NCBI RefSeq assembly: GCF_020010925.1
Contig: NZ_JAGJBZ010000001.1
Coordinates: 496,001 to 560,000 of the forward strand
Length of the DNA stretch: 64,000 bases
DNA from: Streptomyces griseiscabiei
Lineage (GTDB): Bacteria > Actinomycetota > Actinomycetes > Streptomycetales > Streptomycetaceae
Reading direction: 5' to 3'
The notes beneath the pieces are model-generated. The model was not told where the DNA came from. It ran no database searches and worked only from the letters and a program-made list of their open reading frames with translations. The position numbers and the translations under genes are program-made. Positions 8,818-17,003 of this stretch are shown in pieces. Positions within the stretch are counted from its first letter, which is position 1; each line of letters starts with the position of its first letter.

Positions 8818-9735
8818 ATGCGGAAGCGACGCCATCGTTCGAGGGCGGTGTTCGGCGCGGTCTCGGCGGGTGTGTCGGCGGTGCTCCTGCTGGCCGTGAC
8901 CGGGTGCGACGCCACCGGCGGTGACTCCCCCGGCCCCGAGGGGACCGGGTCGCGGGCCAGGCCCTCCGTGTCGCCGAGCCCCACCCCTGCCTGGGACACC
9001 ACCCCCGAGTCGCTGGTCGCCGTCGGTGACTCCATCACCCGTGGCTTCGACGCGTGCAAGGTGCTCTCCGACTGCCCCGAGGTGTCGTGGGCGACCGGCA
9101 CCGACGCCTCGGTCGACAGTCTCGCCGTACGGCTGCTGGGCGCGTCCGGCGCGGCGTCGCGGAGCTGGAACTACGCGGTGACCGGGGCCCGGATGGCCGA
9201 CCTGCCGAGCCAGGTGGCGCGGGCGGTGACGCGCAGGCCCGAGCTGGTGACGGTGATGGTCGGCGCGAACGACGCGTGCCGTGCGAGCGCCGCCGACATG
9301 ACGCCGGTCGCCGACTTCCGCGCCGACTTCGAGGACTCCATGGCCACGCTGCGGGACTCCCTGCCGAAGGCGCAGGTGTTCGTGGCGAGTGTGCCGGATC
9401 TGAAGCGGCTGTGGTCCGAGGGCCGCAAGAGCCCGATGGGCAAGCAGGTCTGGAAGCTGGGCATCTGCCCGTCCATGCTGGCCGACCCCGACGCCCTGAC
9501 GACGGCGGCCGGCGAGCGGCGGGACGCCGTCCAGGACCGGGTGGAGGCGTACAACGACGTGCTGCGCGAGGTGTGCGAGAAGGACCGGTACTGCCGGTAC
9601 GACGAGGACGCGGTCTTCGACTACCGCTTCGGGCGGACCCAGCTCAGCCAGTGGGACTGGTTCCATCCGAGCGTGGACGGGCAGGCGCGGCTGGCGGAGA
9701 TCGCGTACCGGGTCGTGAGCGCCAAGCAGCCGTGA
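8818..9735 (+). CDS. Secreted SGNH/GDSL hydrolase lipoprotein
   Basis: Predicted lipid-anchored esterase/lipase of 305 residues. After a basic N-terminus (MRKRRHRSR) and hydrophobic stretch comes a lipobox ending at Cys30 (LAVTGC), then a Ser/Pro-rich linker. SGNH motifs are all present: nucleophile Ser72 in VGDSITRG, an Asn in GANDAC, and the catalytic pair Asp280 and His283 in DWFH. Four or more Cys residues in the mature part could form disulphides. The substrate is not deducible. The start at 8818 gives a proper signal peptide; longer in-frame extensions upstream have no conserved character. The 275 bp before it hold no other gene. Confidence 0.85.
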   Translation: MRKRRHRSRAVFGAVSAGVSAVLLLAVTGCDATGGDSPGPEGTGSRARPSVSPSPTPAWDTTPESLVAVGDSITRGFDACKVLSDCPEVSWATGTDASVDSLAVRLLGASGAASRSWNYAVTGARMADLPSQVARAVTRRPELVTVMVGANDACRASAADMTPVADFRADFEDSMATLRDSLPKAQVFVASVPDLKRLWSEGRKSPMGKQVWKLGICPSMLADPDALTTAAGERRDAVQDRVEAYNDVLREVCEKDRYCRYDEDAVFDYRFGRTQLSQWDWFHPSVDGQARLAEIAYRVVSAKQP

Positions 9736-9768
9736 CCTGGGGTTCTGCCGTGGCCTAGGGTTTCGCTC
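9732..9768 (+). promoter_or_regulatory. Leaderless promoter of the aldose epimerase gene
   Basis: GTGACC (9732-9737) resembles a -35 box; after an 18-bp spacer comes TAGGGT (9756-9761) as -10, and exactly 7 nt later the ATG at 9769. There is no Shine-Dalgarno sequence, so transcription probably starts on the A of the start codon. Confidence 0.55.
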
Positions 9769-10758
9769 ATGAGCGAACTCTTCGGCACGCTTTCCGACGG
9801 CACGCCCGTTCACCGGTGGACGCTGGAGCGGGGCGGCACCCGGGTGCGGATCCTGACGTACGGCGGGATCGTGCAGTCGGTGGAGCTGCCCGACCGGGAC
9901 GGGCGCGTGGCGGACGTGGTGCTGGGGTTCGCCGGCCTCGACGGGTATCTGCGGAATCCGGGGCCCTTCTTCGGCGCGCTCATCGGGCGGTACGCCAACC
10001 GGATCGCCCGGGGGCGGTTCACGCTCGACGGGCGGGTGTACGAGTTGGCGCGCAACAACCCGCCGAACTCCCTGCACGGGGGTCCCCTCGGCTTCGACAA
10101 GCGGGTGTGGGAGGCGGAGGGCGTCGCCGGCGGGGCCGGGGTGCGGCTGTCGCGGGTGAGTCCGGACGGGGAGGAGGGCTTCCCCGGGCGGCTGGAGGTG
10201 TCCGCCACGTACTCGCTGGACGAGGACGGGGGCGCGCTGCGGATCGCGTACGAGGCGGTCACCGACGCGCCGACCGTCGTGAACCTCACCAATCACTCGT
10301 ACTGGAATCTCGCGGGGGCCGGCACCGGGAGCTCGGGTGGGCACGAGCTGCGGATCTCCGCGTCGCGGGTGACCCCGGTGGACGCGGACCTGATCCCGAC
10401 GGGCGCGCTGGAGGCGGTGGAGGGGACCCGGTTCGACTTCCGCACGGCACGGAAGGTGGGGAGCGGGTACGACCACAACTTCGTGCTGGACAAGGGGGTC
10501 ACGAGCGGTGCGGAGGTGGTTGCCGAGCTGTGGGAGGCGGGGTCGGGGCGGGTGGTGAGTGTTGCCACTACCGAGCCGGGGATGCAGCTCTATACGGCGG
10601 ATCATCTGGAAGGGGCTTTCGGGCCCGGGGACGGGGTCGCGCTGGAGACGCAGCACTTTCCGGATTCGCCGAACCGGCCGCGGTTTCCGAGTACGGAGGT
10701 GCGGCCGGGCGGCGTCTATCGGTCGGAGACGGTTTATGGGTTCGGGGTGCGTTCGTAG
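9769..10758 (+). CDS. Aldose 1-epimerase (GalM family)
   Basis: Interconverts alpha and beta anomers of hexoses. The 329-residue protein has both catalytic histidines in context, NSLHGG near residue 100 and NLTNHSYWNL near residue 170, and the catalytic Glu in LETQHFPDSPN near the C-terminus. It is a paralogue of the epimerase at 44430-45485; both share the ELFG.L.DGT.VHRW N-terminus. It lies 10 bp downstream of nothing it obviously depends on and is transcribed from its own leaderless promoter. The next gene, a beta-glucosidase on the other strand, is functionally compatible with sugar turnover. Confidence 0.92.
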   Translation: MSELFGTLSDGTPVHRWTLERGGTRVRILTYGGIVQSVELPDRDGRVADVVLGFAGLDGYLRNPGPFFGALIGRYANRIARGRFTLDGRVYELARNNPPNSLHGGPLGFDKRVWEAEGVAGGAGVRLSRVSPDGEEGFPGRLEVSATYSLDEDGGALRIAYEAVTDAPTVVNLTNHSYWNLAGAGTGSSGGHELRISASRVTPVDADLIPTGALEAVEGTRFDFRTARKVGSGYDHNFVLDKGVTSGAEVVAELWEAGSGRVVSVATTEPGMQLYTADHLEGAFGPGDGVALETQHFPDSPNRPRFPSTEVRPGGVYRSETVYGFGVRS

Positions 10759-10768
10759 TTCGTCGGGT

Positions 10769-10840
10769 GCGGGTGGGTGGGGGCTGGTCGCGCCCACGCG
10801 GCGGAGCCGCACATGTGACCGCCCCGCGCCCCTGAGGGGT
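10769..10840. repeat. Streptomyces interspersed intergenic repeat
   Basis: The segment contains GGCTGGTCGCGC, GCGGCGGAGCCGCA and CCGCGCCCCTGAGGGG, a GC-rich hairpin-forming sequence of the kind that recurs between genes in Streptomyces genomes (recognised from memory). It lies between two convergent genes and probably acts as a terminator. Confidence 0.5.
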
Positions 10841-10844
10841 CGCC

Positions 10845-13298
10845 CTACGCCTGGATCGGTGCCGTGAGGCGGCGGTCGGCCAGGGAGCGGCCTGCCTCCA
10901 GGTCGTACGAACCCTCCACCCGTACCCATGAGTTGGTGCTCTCGTCCCAGATCTCGAAGGCCCGGGGCGGGAGTTGGACGACCGCCTCCGCCGTCTCGCC
11001 CGGTGCCGCCTGCACCGTGGCGAAGCCCGCCAGCCAGCGGGTCGGGCGGGTGGGGTCCGGGGTCGTGGGGGCCAGGTAGAGCTGGACGGTCTCGCGGCCC
11101 TCGCGTGAACCGGTGTTGCGGACGCGGACGGTCGCCGTCGTGCCGGTGACATCGAGGGACTCGTACGTCCAGTCGGTGTAGCCGAGGCCGTGGCCGAAGG
11201 CGTACGCGGGGGTCCTGCTCTCCTTGTCCCAGGCGCGGTAGCCGATGAAGACGTCCTCGTCGTAGGCGAGTTCGCCGGAGGTGGGGGCGACCCGGGTGAC
11301 GGGGGCCTCGGCGAGGGTGCCCCAGGTGGTGGGGAGACGGCCGCCGGGCTCGTGGGTGCCGGTGAGGATGTCGGCGAGGGCGGCACCGCCCTCCTGGCCG
11401 GGGAACCAGGTGAGGAGGGCGGCGGCGACGTCGTCGCGCCACGGGAGTTCCACCGGGGAGCCGGAGTTGACGACGACGACGGTGGCGGGGTTGGCGGCGG
11501 CCACCGCGCGGACCAGGTCGTCCTGGCGGCCGGGGAGGTGGAGGTTCGCGCGGTCGAAGCCCTCGGACTCGACGCGGTCGGTGGTCGCCACGACCACCAC
11601 GGCCGTGTCGGCGGCGCGGGCCGCCGCCACCGCCTCGGCGATCAGGTCGTCCGGGTCGCGCTGCGGCTCCTGGTGGCAGAGCGAGAAGGCGAGCATCGTG
11701 ATCGGGGCGTCGGCGGGCAGTTCCACGACATGGGTGAGCGAGACCTGTACCGGGGTGCCCTCGGTCAGTTCGACCCGGGCCCGTGGGACGGGGGCGCCGA
11801 AGAACGACACGAAGGGATCGTCCGTGTCGGCGGTGTGGACGTCGTCGAAGTGGGTCGTGCCGTCGACGGTGAGGGTGTAGGCGCCCAGGCCCTTGATGCC
11901 GAAGGTGTGCGTGCCGCTCCCGCGCGGGACGAAGGTGCCGGTCACCTCGACGGTGTGCAGGGTGGTGTGGGTGACGCCGTCGGGGAGGTCCGAACCCATC
12001 CACTGGATGTGGCCGTTGGGGGCGGAGCGGGTGCCGATGACCGTGCCGGAGCTGTCGCGGCAGACGGCCCGGAGGGTGAATCCCCGGTCGGCGACGGCGA
12101 GTTCCTCGTTGGGGTCCGCGCCGACGGCGTAGGTCAGGGCGCCTTCGGGGAGGGCGGCGGTGAGGCCGTCGAGGGGGGAGACGATCCGGGAGGGGAAGAC
12201 GGTGGCGGAGCCGCCGCCGAGGACGCGGGCGTCGCGGGCGGCGGCGCCGGACAGGGCCACCGTCGCACCGGTCCGGAGGGGGAGGGCCGGCCGGTCGTCC
12301 ACGGGCTCGTTGCGGACCAGGACGAAGGAGCGGCGGGCGATCTCGCGGGCCAGGGCCTCGCCGTCGACGGGGGCGGGGAGTTCGGTGACCACCGGGTCGG
12401 CGCCCTCCAGGATGCCGACCCGGGCGGCCAGGCGCAGGACGCGGCGGACGGCCTCGTCGACCTCGGTCTCGGTGACCTCGCCGGCGCGGACGGCGGCGGC
12501 CAGGGGCTCGCCGTAGACGGTGACCGGGCCGGGCATGGCGACGTCGAGGCCGCCGGTGAGGGCACCGGTGGTGGAGCGGGCGGCCAGCCAGTCGGAGACG
12601 TTGAAGCCGTCGAAGCCCCATTCGCCGCGCAGGACCTCGTTCACGAGGTAGCGGTGTTCGGTCATCGTGGAGCCGTTGACCTGGTTGTAGGCGGTCATGA
12701 TGCCCCAGGGGTGGGCGTTCGCCACGATCGCCTCGAAGGGGGCGAGGTACAGCTCGCGCAGGGCGCGTTCGGAGACCAGGTTGTTCACGGTGAAGCGGTC
12801 GGTCTCGGCGTCGTTGGCGACGAAGTGCTTGACCGTGGTGCCGACGCCGCCCGACTGGACGCCGGTCACATAGCCCGAGCCGATCTCGCCGGCGAGGTAC
12901 GGGTCCTCGCTGTACGCCTCGAAGTGACGGCCGCCGAGCGGGGAGCGGTGCAGGTTGACGGTGGGGGCGAGGAGGACGTGGACGCCCTTGCGGCGGGCCT
13001 CCTGTGCCAGCAACACGCCTGCGCGGCGGGCGAGTCCGGGGTCCCAGGTGGCGGCGAGGGCGGTCGGGGAGGGCAGCGCGACGGACGGGTCGTCGGCGGT
13101 CCAGCGCACTCCGCGTACGCCGATCGGGCCGTCGGACATGACGAGGGAGTCCAGACCGATCTCGGGGAGCGCGGGCAGGGTCCACATGTCCTGGCCGGAG
13201 AGCAGCCTCGCCTTGGCGTCGAGGTCGAGCTTGGCGAGGGCCTTCTCCACGGCCGCTTCGCGGGCCGTGTCGGCCGGGGTGGGGTGGGTGCCCGCCAT
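10845..13298 (-). CDS. Glycoside hydrolase family 3 beta-glucosidase with PA14 insertion
   Basis: Hydrolyses terminal beta-D-glycosides. The 817 residues show the GH3 N-terminal barrel with MSDGPIGVR and the nucleophile Asp236 in GFNVSDW, the C-terminal alpha/beta domain, an inserted PA14-like domain (roughly residues 390-520, GTHTFGIKGLGAYTLTVDG) and a terminal fibronectin-III-like domain (about 680-790). There is no signal peptide, so it is likely intracellular and acts on imported oligosaccharides. AGGAGG precedes the ATG. It is divergent from a TetR regulator with a 143-bp shared control region. A very long reverse-frame reading of this gene exists but is a codon-bias shadow. Confidence 0.93.
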   Translation of the reverse strand: MAGTHPTPADTAREAAVEKALAKLDLDAKARLLSGQDMWTLPALPEIGLDSLVMSDGPIGVRGVRWTADDPSVALPSPTALAATWDPGLARRAGVLLAQEARRKGVHVLLAPTVNLHRSPLGGRHFEAYSEDPYLAGEIGSGYVTGVQSGGVGTTVKHFVANDAETDRFTVNNLVSERALRELYLAPFEAIVANAHPWGIMTAYNQVNGSTMTEHRYLVNEVLRGEWGFDGFNVSDWLAARSTTGALTGGLDVAMPGPVTVYGEPLAAAVRAGEVTETEVDEAVRRVLRLAARVGILEGADPVVTELPAPVDGEALAREIARRSFVLVRNEPVDDRPALPLRTGATVALSGAAARDARVLGGGSATVFPSRIVSPLDGLTAALPEGALTYAVGADPNEELAVADRGFTLRAVCRDSSGTVIGTRSAPNGHIQWMGSDLPDGVTHTTLHTVEVTGTFVPRGSGTHTFGIKGLGAYTLTVDGTTHFDDVHTADTDDPFVSFFGAPVPRARVELTEGTPVQVSLTHVVELPADAPITMLAFSLCHQEPQRDPDDLIAEAVAAARAADTAVVVVATTDRVESEGFDRANLHLPGRQDDLVRAVAAANPATVVVVNSGSPVELPWRDDVAAALLTWFPGQEGGAALADILTGTHEPGGRLPTTWGTLAEAPVTRVAPTSGELAYDEDVFIGYRAWDKESRTPAYAFGHGLGYTDWTYESLDVTGTTATVRVRNTGSREGRETVQLYLAPTTPDPTRPTRWLAGFATVQAAPGETAEAVVQLPPRAFEIWDESTNSWVRVEGSYDLEAGRSLADRRLTAPIQA

Positions 13299-13371
13299 GG
13301 GGTCCTCCTGGGTTCGGGTCCGTTCGGGGCCGTGCGGTTCCTCCGTGAACCTCCCCCATCGTGCACGGGTT

Positions 13372-13389
13372 ACCTGTAGAGCGGTAGGT
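13372..13389. promoter_or_regulatory. Candidate operator between the GH3 and TetR genes
   Basis: An imperfect palindrome ACCTGTAGAGCGGTAGGT lies centrally in the divergent spacer (13299-13441), which also contains the unusually AT-rich TTTCGTTATCTT. TetR proteins often repress a divergent neighbour through such a site. The assignment is inference from position and partial symmetry. Confidence 0.35.
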
Positions 13390-13441
13390 TTCGTTATCTT
13401 CCCGTTACTTTCAGGGTGGGGTGATGTCGTACGGTGGCGCC

Positions 13442-14011
13442 ATGAACGCCAGGGCCAGGAGCGTGGAGCGGCGCGCGGAGATCGTCCGGGCCGCTCTGGA
13501 GGTGATCGCCGAGCGCGGATACCGGGGGGCGAGCCTGGCGGCGGTCGCCGACCGGGTGGGACTCACCCAGCAGGGGCTGCTGCACCACTTCCCGACGAAG
13601 GAGGCGCTGCTGGTCGCCGTGCTGAAGGAGCGCGACCAGTGGGACGCGGTACCGGACACCCCGTGGCGCATCGATCTGCTGGTCTCGCTCGTGGAGTACA
13701 ACGCGATGCGGCCCGGCATCATCCAGACCTTCTCCGCGCTGCTCGGCGAGAGCGTCACGGAGGGACATCCGGCCCGCGACTACTTCACCGAGCGCTACGG
13801 CCGGGTCCGCGAGACCATGGCGGCCGTGCTGCGCGCCGAGTACGGCGACCGGCTGCCGAGCGGGCTCACCCCGGAGCGGGCGGCGCCGCTGCTGGTGGCC
13901 GTGATGGACGGGTTGCAGTACCAGTGGCTGCTGGATCCGGCGGGTGTGGACATGGCGGAGGCGTTCCGGGACTTCCTGACACTGCTGGGCGAGGACGCGG
14001 GCGAGGGCTGA
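13442..14011 (+). CDS. TetR/AcrR family transcriptional regulator
   Basis: A 189-residue repressor-type regulator. The N-terminal helix-turn-helix is clear (VIAERGYRGASLAAVADRVG then QQGLLHHFPTKEALL); the C-terminal half is an all-helical ligand-binding domain. It is transcribed away from the GH3 beta-glucosidase and probably controls it and itself in response to a sugar or related ligand. TACGGT lies 6 nt before the ATG at 13442, suggesting a leaderless transcript; an ATG/GTG pair at 13421-13424 is the alternative start. Confidence 0.85.
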   Translation: MNARARSVERRAEIVRAALEVIAERGYRGASLAAVADRVGLTQQGLLHHFPTKEALLVAVLKERDQWDAVPDTPWRIDLLVSLVEYNAMRPGIIQTFSALLGESVTEGHPARDYFTERYGRVRETMAAVLRAEYGDRLPSGLTPERAAPLLVAVMDGLQYQWLLDPAGVDMAEAFRDFLTLLGEDAGEG

Positions 14012-14140
14012 GGCCGGCCTCCGGGTGCGCCGCCCCTCGCGGCACGCGGCATGGCGTACGCCCCTTCCGTCACGCGATACTGCCGCCGTCCGGAGCGACA
14101 CCCCCACGGCACGATCAGCGACGGAAGGACCCGAACTCCC

Positions 14141-15463
14141 TTGAGTTACCTACTGACTTCTCTGCCGACCTCCCGGCGAGCGCGTGGAGCGGCGATAGGA
14201 CTGGCGGCCCTGGTGGCCGGTCTCTGCGCCCCCGTCTCCCCCGCCGCCGCTTCCGCTTCGGCCTCGGTCTCCTCCGCGGCCGCCCCGACCGTCGAGGAGC
14301 AGCGGCTCGATCGGGCCGTGCCCCAGGAGATCCTGCGGCGGTCCGGATTCGACGCCGTGGCACCGGAGTTCGCGCGGGCGCTGGACGGGGCGCGGTCGTA
14401 CGCGCAGGCCGAGCGGATCGTCGTACGGCAGGGGGCGCGGCTGTGGACGCGTGCCGTGGACCGGGTGCAGGGGCGGGGGCCGGCGGGCGGGGATCTGAGC
14501 CGGGACGACGACCGGCCGTTGTACTGGGCACGGTTGGGGATGACGCGGGAAGTGCGGGGGTGGGAGCCGGGGTTCGCGCTGAGCGACCGTCAGAGAGCCG
14601 CGCTGCTGGGCGAGTTGGAGCGGACCTCTCGTGGACAGGACTCCCTGCGGTACCCGAAGGGTGGCATGAAGCGGGTGCTCGTCACCGGGTTCGACCCGTT
14701 CACGCTGGACCGTGATGTGCGGATCTCCAACCCGTCCGGGGCGACGGCGCTCGCCCTCGACGGGACGGTGATCCGGACCGCCGACGGGCCCGCGCGTGTC
14801 GAGACCGCCGTGTTCCCCGTCCGCTGGCAGGACTTCGCCGACGGCACGGTCGAGCGGACGCTCCGGCCCCGGTTGCCGGAGGTCGATCTCTTCACCACGG
14901 TCAGCCAGGGCCGGGTGGGCCGTTTCGACGTCGAGCGGACCAACGGGGCCTGGCGCGGCGGCTTCGGCGACAACGACAACATCGGCGTCACCGGGACCAT
15001 CCCGGTGACCGACCCCGCGACCCAGCCCCAGTGGACGTCCACGACGCTGCCGTACACGGACATCGTCGCCGCGGACACCGGCCGCTTCCCGGTGTACGAC
15101 AACACGAGCGTGACCGAGATCCCGGCGGGCGGCACGGTCCCGGTCGTCCGGCCGGGCGGACCGACCCCGGGTTCGACCGCACGGGCCGGGGGCGGTGGTG
15201 ACTACCTCTCCAACGAGATCGCCTACCGCGCCACGCTGCTGCGCGACCGGCTGGGGCTGGGCGCCGGCCTGCCCGGCGGGCATGTGCACACGCCGGTCCT
15301 GCAGTTCGGGGCGGGCAACACGGACCCGGCGACCGGCACGGTGACCGATGCCGAGTTCGTACGGAACCGGGTGGACATCGTGGGCCAGGTGCGGGAGATC
15401 GTGCGGGTGGCGCTGGAGGCCTCGGACGCCTCCGTCAGTGCGACGGGGCGAACGCGAGGCTGA
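14141..15463 (+). CDS. Secreted pyroglutamyl-peptidase-like protein with Ser at the catalytic Cys position
   Basis: A 440-residue exported protein: a signal peptide (basic start, hydrophobic core, AAASA cleavage region) is followed by an unassigned N-terminal domain and, from about residue 170, a C15 pyroglutamyl-peptidase fold (VLVTGFDPF, then ISNPSG). The catalytic Glu aligns with Glu265 (DVERTNG) and the His with His381 (GGHVHTP), but the position of the catalytic Cys (YxCN in the family) is Ser357 in DYLSNEIAYR. It could be an inactive relative, a binding protein or a serine version. The likely start is the TTG at 14141 after GGAAGGA; this gives the best signal peptide but is not certain. 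The 3' end overlaps the convergent lysE gene by 29 bp. Confidence 0.75.
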   Translation: MSYLLTSLPTSRRARGAAIGLAALVAGLCAPVSPAAASASASVSSAAAPTVEEQRLDRAVPQEILRRSGFDAVAPEFARALDGARSYAQAERIVVRQGARLWTRAVDRVQGRGPAGGDLSRDDDRPLYWARLGMTREVRGWEPGFALSDRQRAALLGELERTSRGQDSLRYPKGGMKRVLVTGFDPFTLDRDVRISNPSGATALALDGTVIRTADGPARVETAVFPVRWQDFADGTVERTLRPRLPEVDLFTTVSQGRVGRFDVERTNGAWRGGFGDNDNIGVTGTIPVTDPATQPQWTSTTLPYTDIVAADTGRFPVYDNTSVTEIPAGGTVPVVRPGGPTPGSTARAGGGGDYLSNEIAYRATLLRDRLGLGAGLPGGHVHTPVLQFGAGNTDPATGTVTDAEFVRNRVDIVGQVREIVRVALEASDASVSATGRTRG

Positions 15464-16052
15464 CGCCGAGGCCGGCCAGGACGGACCCGATGGCCTTGTT
15501 CAGGACCTTCTGGCCGCGCAGCATCACGGCACGCATCCGGTCGTGCGAGAAGAACACGGCGACGACGCCGAACCACAGCAGGTGGGCGAGGGCCATGAAC
15601 AGGCCGTAGCCCGCCTGCCGGACCAGCGGGGTGCCGGGGCTGACGACCTGCGCGAAGGTCGAGACGACGAAGAGGGTCGTCTTCGGGTTGAGGACGTTCG
15701 TCAGGAAGCCGGAGCGCAGGGCGGCCAGCGGGGTCACGCTCGCCGTGGACTCCGCGAGGTCCACCCGGACCTCGTCACGGGTACGGAAGGTGCGGATGCC
15801 GATGTACACGAGGTAGGCCGCGCCGACCAGCTTGATGACCGTGAACAGGAAGGTGGAGGAGGCGATCAGCAGGCCCACGCCGAGCATCGTGTACGTGACG
15901 TGCACGAGGACGCCGGCGGCGACGCCGGTCGCGGAGAGCAGGCCGGTCGTACGGCCGTAGAGGTAGCTGTTGCGGATGACCATGGCGAAGTCGGCGCCGG
16001 GGGCGACGACCGCGAGGACGGTGATGACCGCGACGGCGAGGACCTCGTTCAC
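15435..16052 (-). CDS. LysE family amino-acid exporter
   Basis: Predicted inner-membrane efflux protein for amino acids or derivatives (RhtB/LysE superfamily), 205 residues with about six hydrophobic segments. The signature APGADFAMVIRNSYLYGR at residues 17-34 and the GFLTNVLNPKTTLFVV motif near residue 115 are typical. Its GTG start overlaps the stop of the EI24 gene (GTGA), implying translational coupling. The substrate is not deducible. Confidence 0.9.
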   Translation of the reverse strand: MNEVLAVAVITVLAVVAPGADFAMVIRNSYLYGRTTGLLSATGVAAGVLVHVTYTMLGVGLLIASSTFLFTVIKLVGAAYLVYIGIRTFRTRDEVRVDLAESTASVTPLAALRSGFLTNVLNPKTTLFVVSTFAQVVSPGTPLVRQAGYGLFMALAHLLWFGVVAVFFSHDRMRAVMLRGQKVLNKAIGSVLAGLGVSLAFAPSH

Positions 16053-16879
16053 GCGCCGACCTCGGGCTTGCGGAACATCGGCGGGGCGGGGTGGCCGGCG
16101 GCGGGGACGCGGTTGCGCTCGTCCTCGCCGGTGGTCTCCTCGCCCAGCAGGTCACGGGCCATGAGGGTGGCGCCCGCGACCGCGCCCGGCATCAGGAAGA
16201 CCGCGACGAACGGCACCAGGAAGGCGAGGCCGAGCGGGGTGCCGAAGCCCCAGATCAGTGTCTTGCGGGAGCGCAGGAGGGCGAGGCGGTCGCGGAGTTC
16301 GACGCCGCGGCGCTGGAGGGCGACGGCGGTCAGTTCCTCGGTGAGGAAGAAGCCGGTCACGAAGAAGCCGGCCACCGGGACGACCGTCTGGCCGATGAAC
16401 GGGACGAAGCCGAGGGCGAAGAGCAGGACGGCCCACACGAGCGCGCGGGCGAGGACGCGGAGGCTGTCCCGGGCCGAGATCCACAGCTCCCGCCACAGCG
16501 GCAGGTCGGACTCGGGCGCGGTGCCGTCCGGGGAGACGTCCCGGTCGACCTTCTCGGAGAGGTTCTCGTAGAAGGGCTGGCCGATGAGGAGCGTCACGGC
16601 GGTGAAGGTGATGACCGCGAGGGCCAGGGCGAGGGCGAACAGGACGGCGGTGAGCAGGCCGCGGAAGAGGCCGGGCCAGGGGCTGGACCAGTCGTCCGCG
16701 AAGGGGGTGGCCCAGGTGACGAAGTCCGGGCCCCAGGCGGCCAGGGCCACGAGGGCGGCTATGTAGAGGACCAGGGTGATGAGGCCCGGGATCAGGCCGA
16801 AGCCGTACTGCTTCCCGTGCCTGGCCACCCATCGCTGGCCCTGGACGAGGTACTGGAAACCCACCCCTAGATCGCGCAT
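16049..16879 (-). CDS. EI24/CysZ-like membrane protein
   Basis: Polytopic protein of 276 residues with about four to five membrane segments, including LLIGQPFYENLSEKVDRDV and FIGQTVVPVAGFFVTGFFL, which are characteristic of the EI24 (etoposide-induced 2.4/CysZ) family. CysZ takes up sulphate in proteobacteria; the actinobacterial members are uncharacterised. The ATG at 16879 is preceded by TAAAGT exactly 7 nt upstream, so the transcript is probably leaderless. It forms an operon with the following lysE gene through a 4-bp overlap. Confidence 0.85.
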   Translation of the reverse strand: MRDLGVGFQYLVQGQRWVARHGKQYGFGLIPGLITLVLYIAALVALAAWGPDFVTWATPFADDWSSPWPGLFRGLLTAVLFALALALAVITFTAVTLLIGQPFYENLSEKVDRDVSPDGTAPESDLPLWRELWISARDSLRVLARALVWAVLLFALGFVPFIGQTVVPVAGFFVTGFFLTEELTAVALQRRGVELRDRLALLRSRKTLIWGFGTPLGLAFLVPFVAVFLMPGAVAGATLMARDLLGEETTGEDERNRVPAAGHPAPPMFRKPEVGA

Positions 16880-16943
16880 GGGGCGAACTTTATCGTTCGG
16901 GTGCTTTGCGCAGGAGAGCTCGGGGGGTTGGGTGCGCCGGCGA

Positions 16944-17000
16944 CTGCGGGTTGTATGTGGCTGCTCGCGCAGTTCCCCGCGCCCCTTTGGGGCCTGCGGC
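16944..17000. repeat. Streptomyces interspersed intergenic repeat
   Basis: Contains GTGGCTGCTCGCGCAGTTCC and CCGCGCCCCTTTGGGGC, a sequence I recognise as a common interspersed repeat in Streptomyces spacers. It folds into a short CCCC/GGGG hairpin and lies just beyond the 3' end of the SGNH esterase gene, where it may act as its terminator. Confidence 0.55.
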
Positions 17001-17003
17001 CCA

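Noticed and set aside
8614..13359. Very long open frame (over 1500 codons) on the minus strand through the SGNH, epimerase and GH3 genes
   Set aside because: Its translation is an Arg/Pro/Gly-rich low-complexity product typical of an out-of-frame reading in high-GC DNA; it overlaps three genes with clear catalytic motifs.
11190..13379. Long plus-strand frame opposite the GH3 gene
   Set aside because: Gly/Val/Asp/Glu-rich antisense shadow without motif, start signals or conservation.
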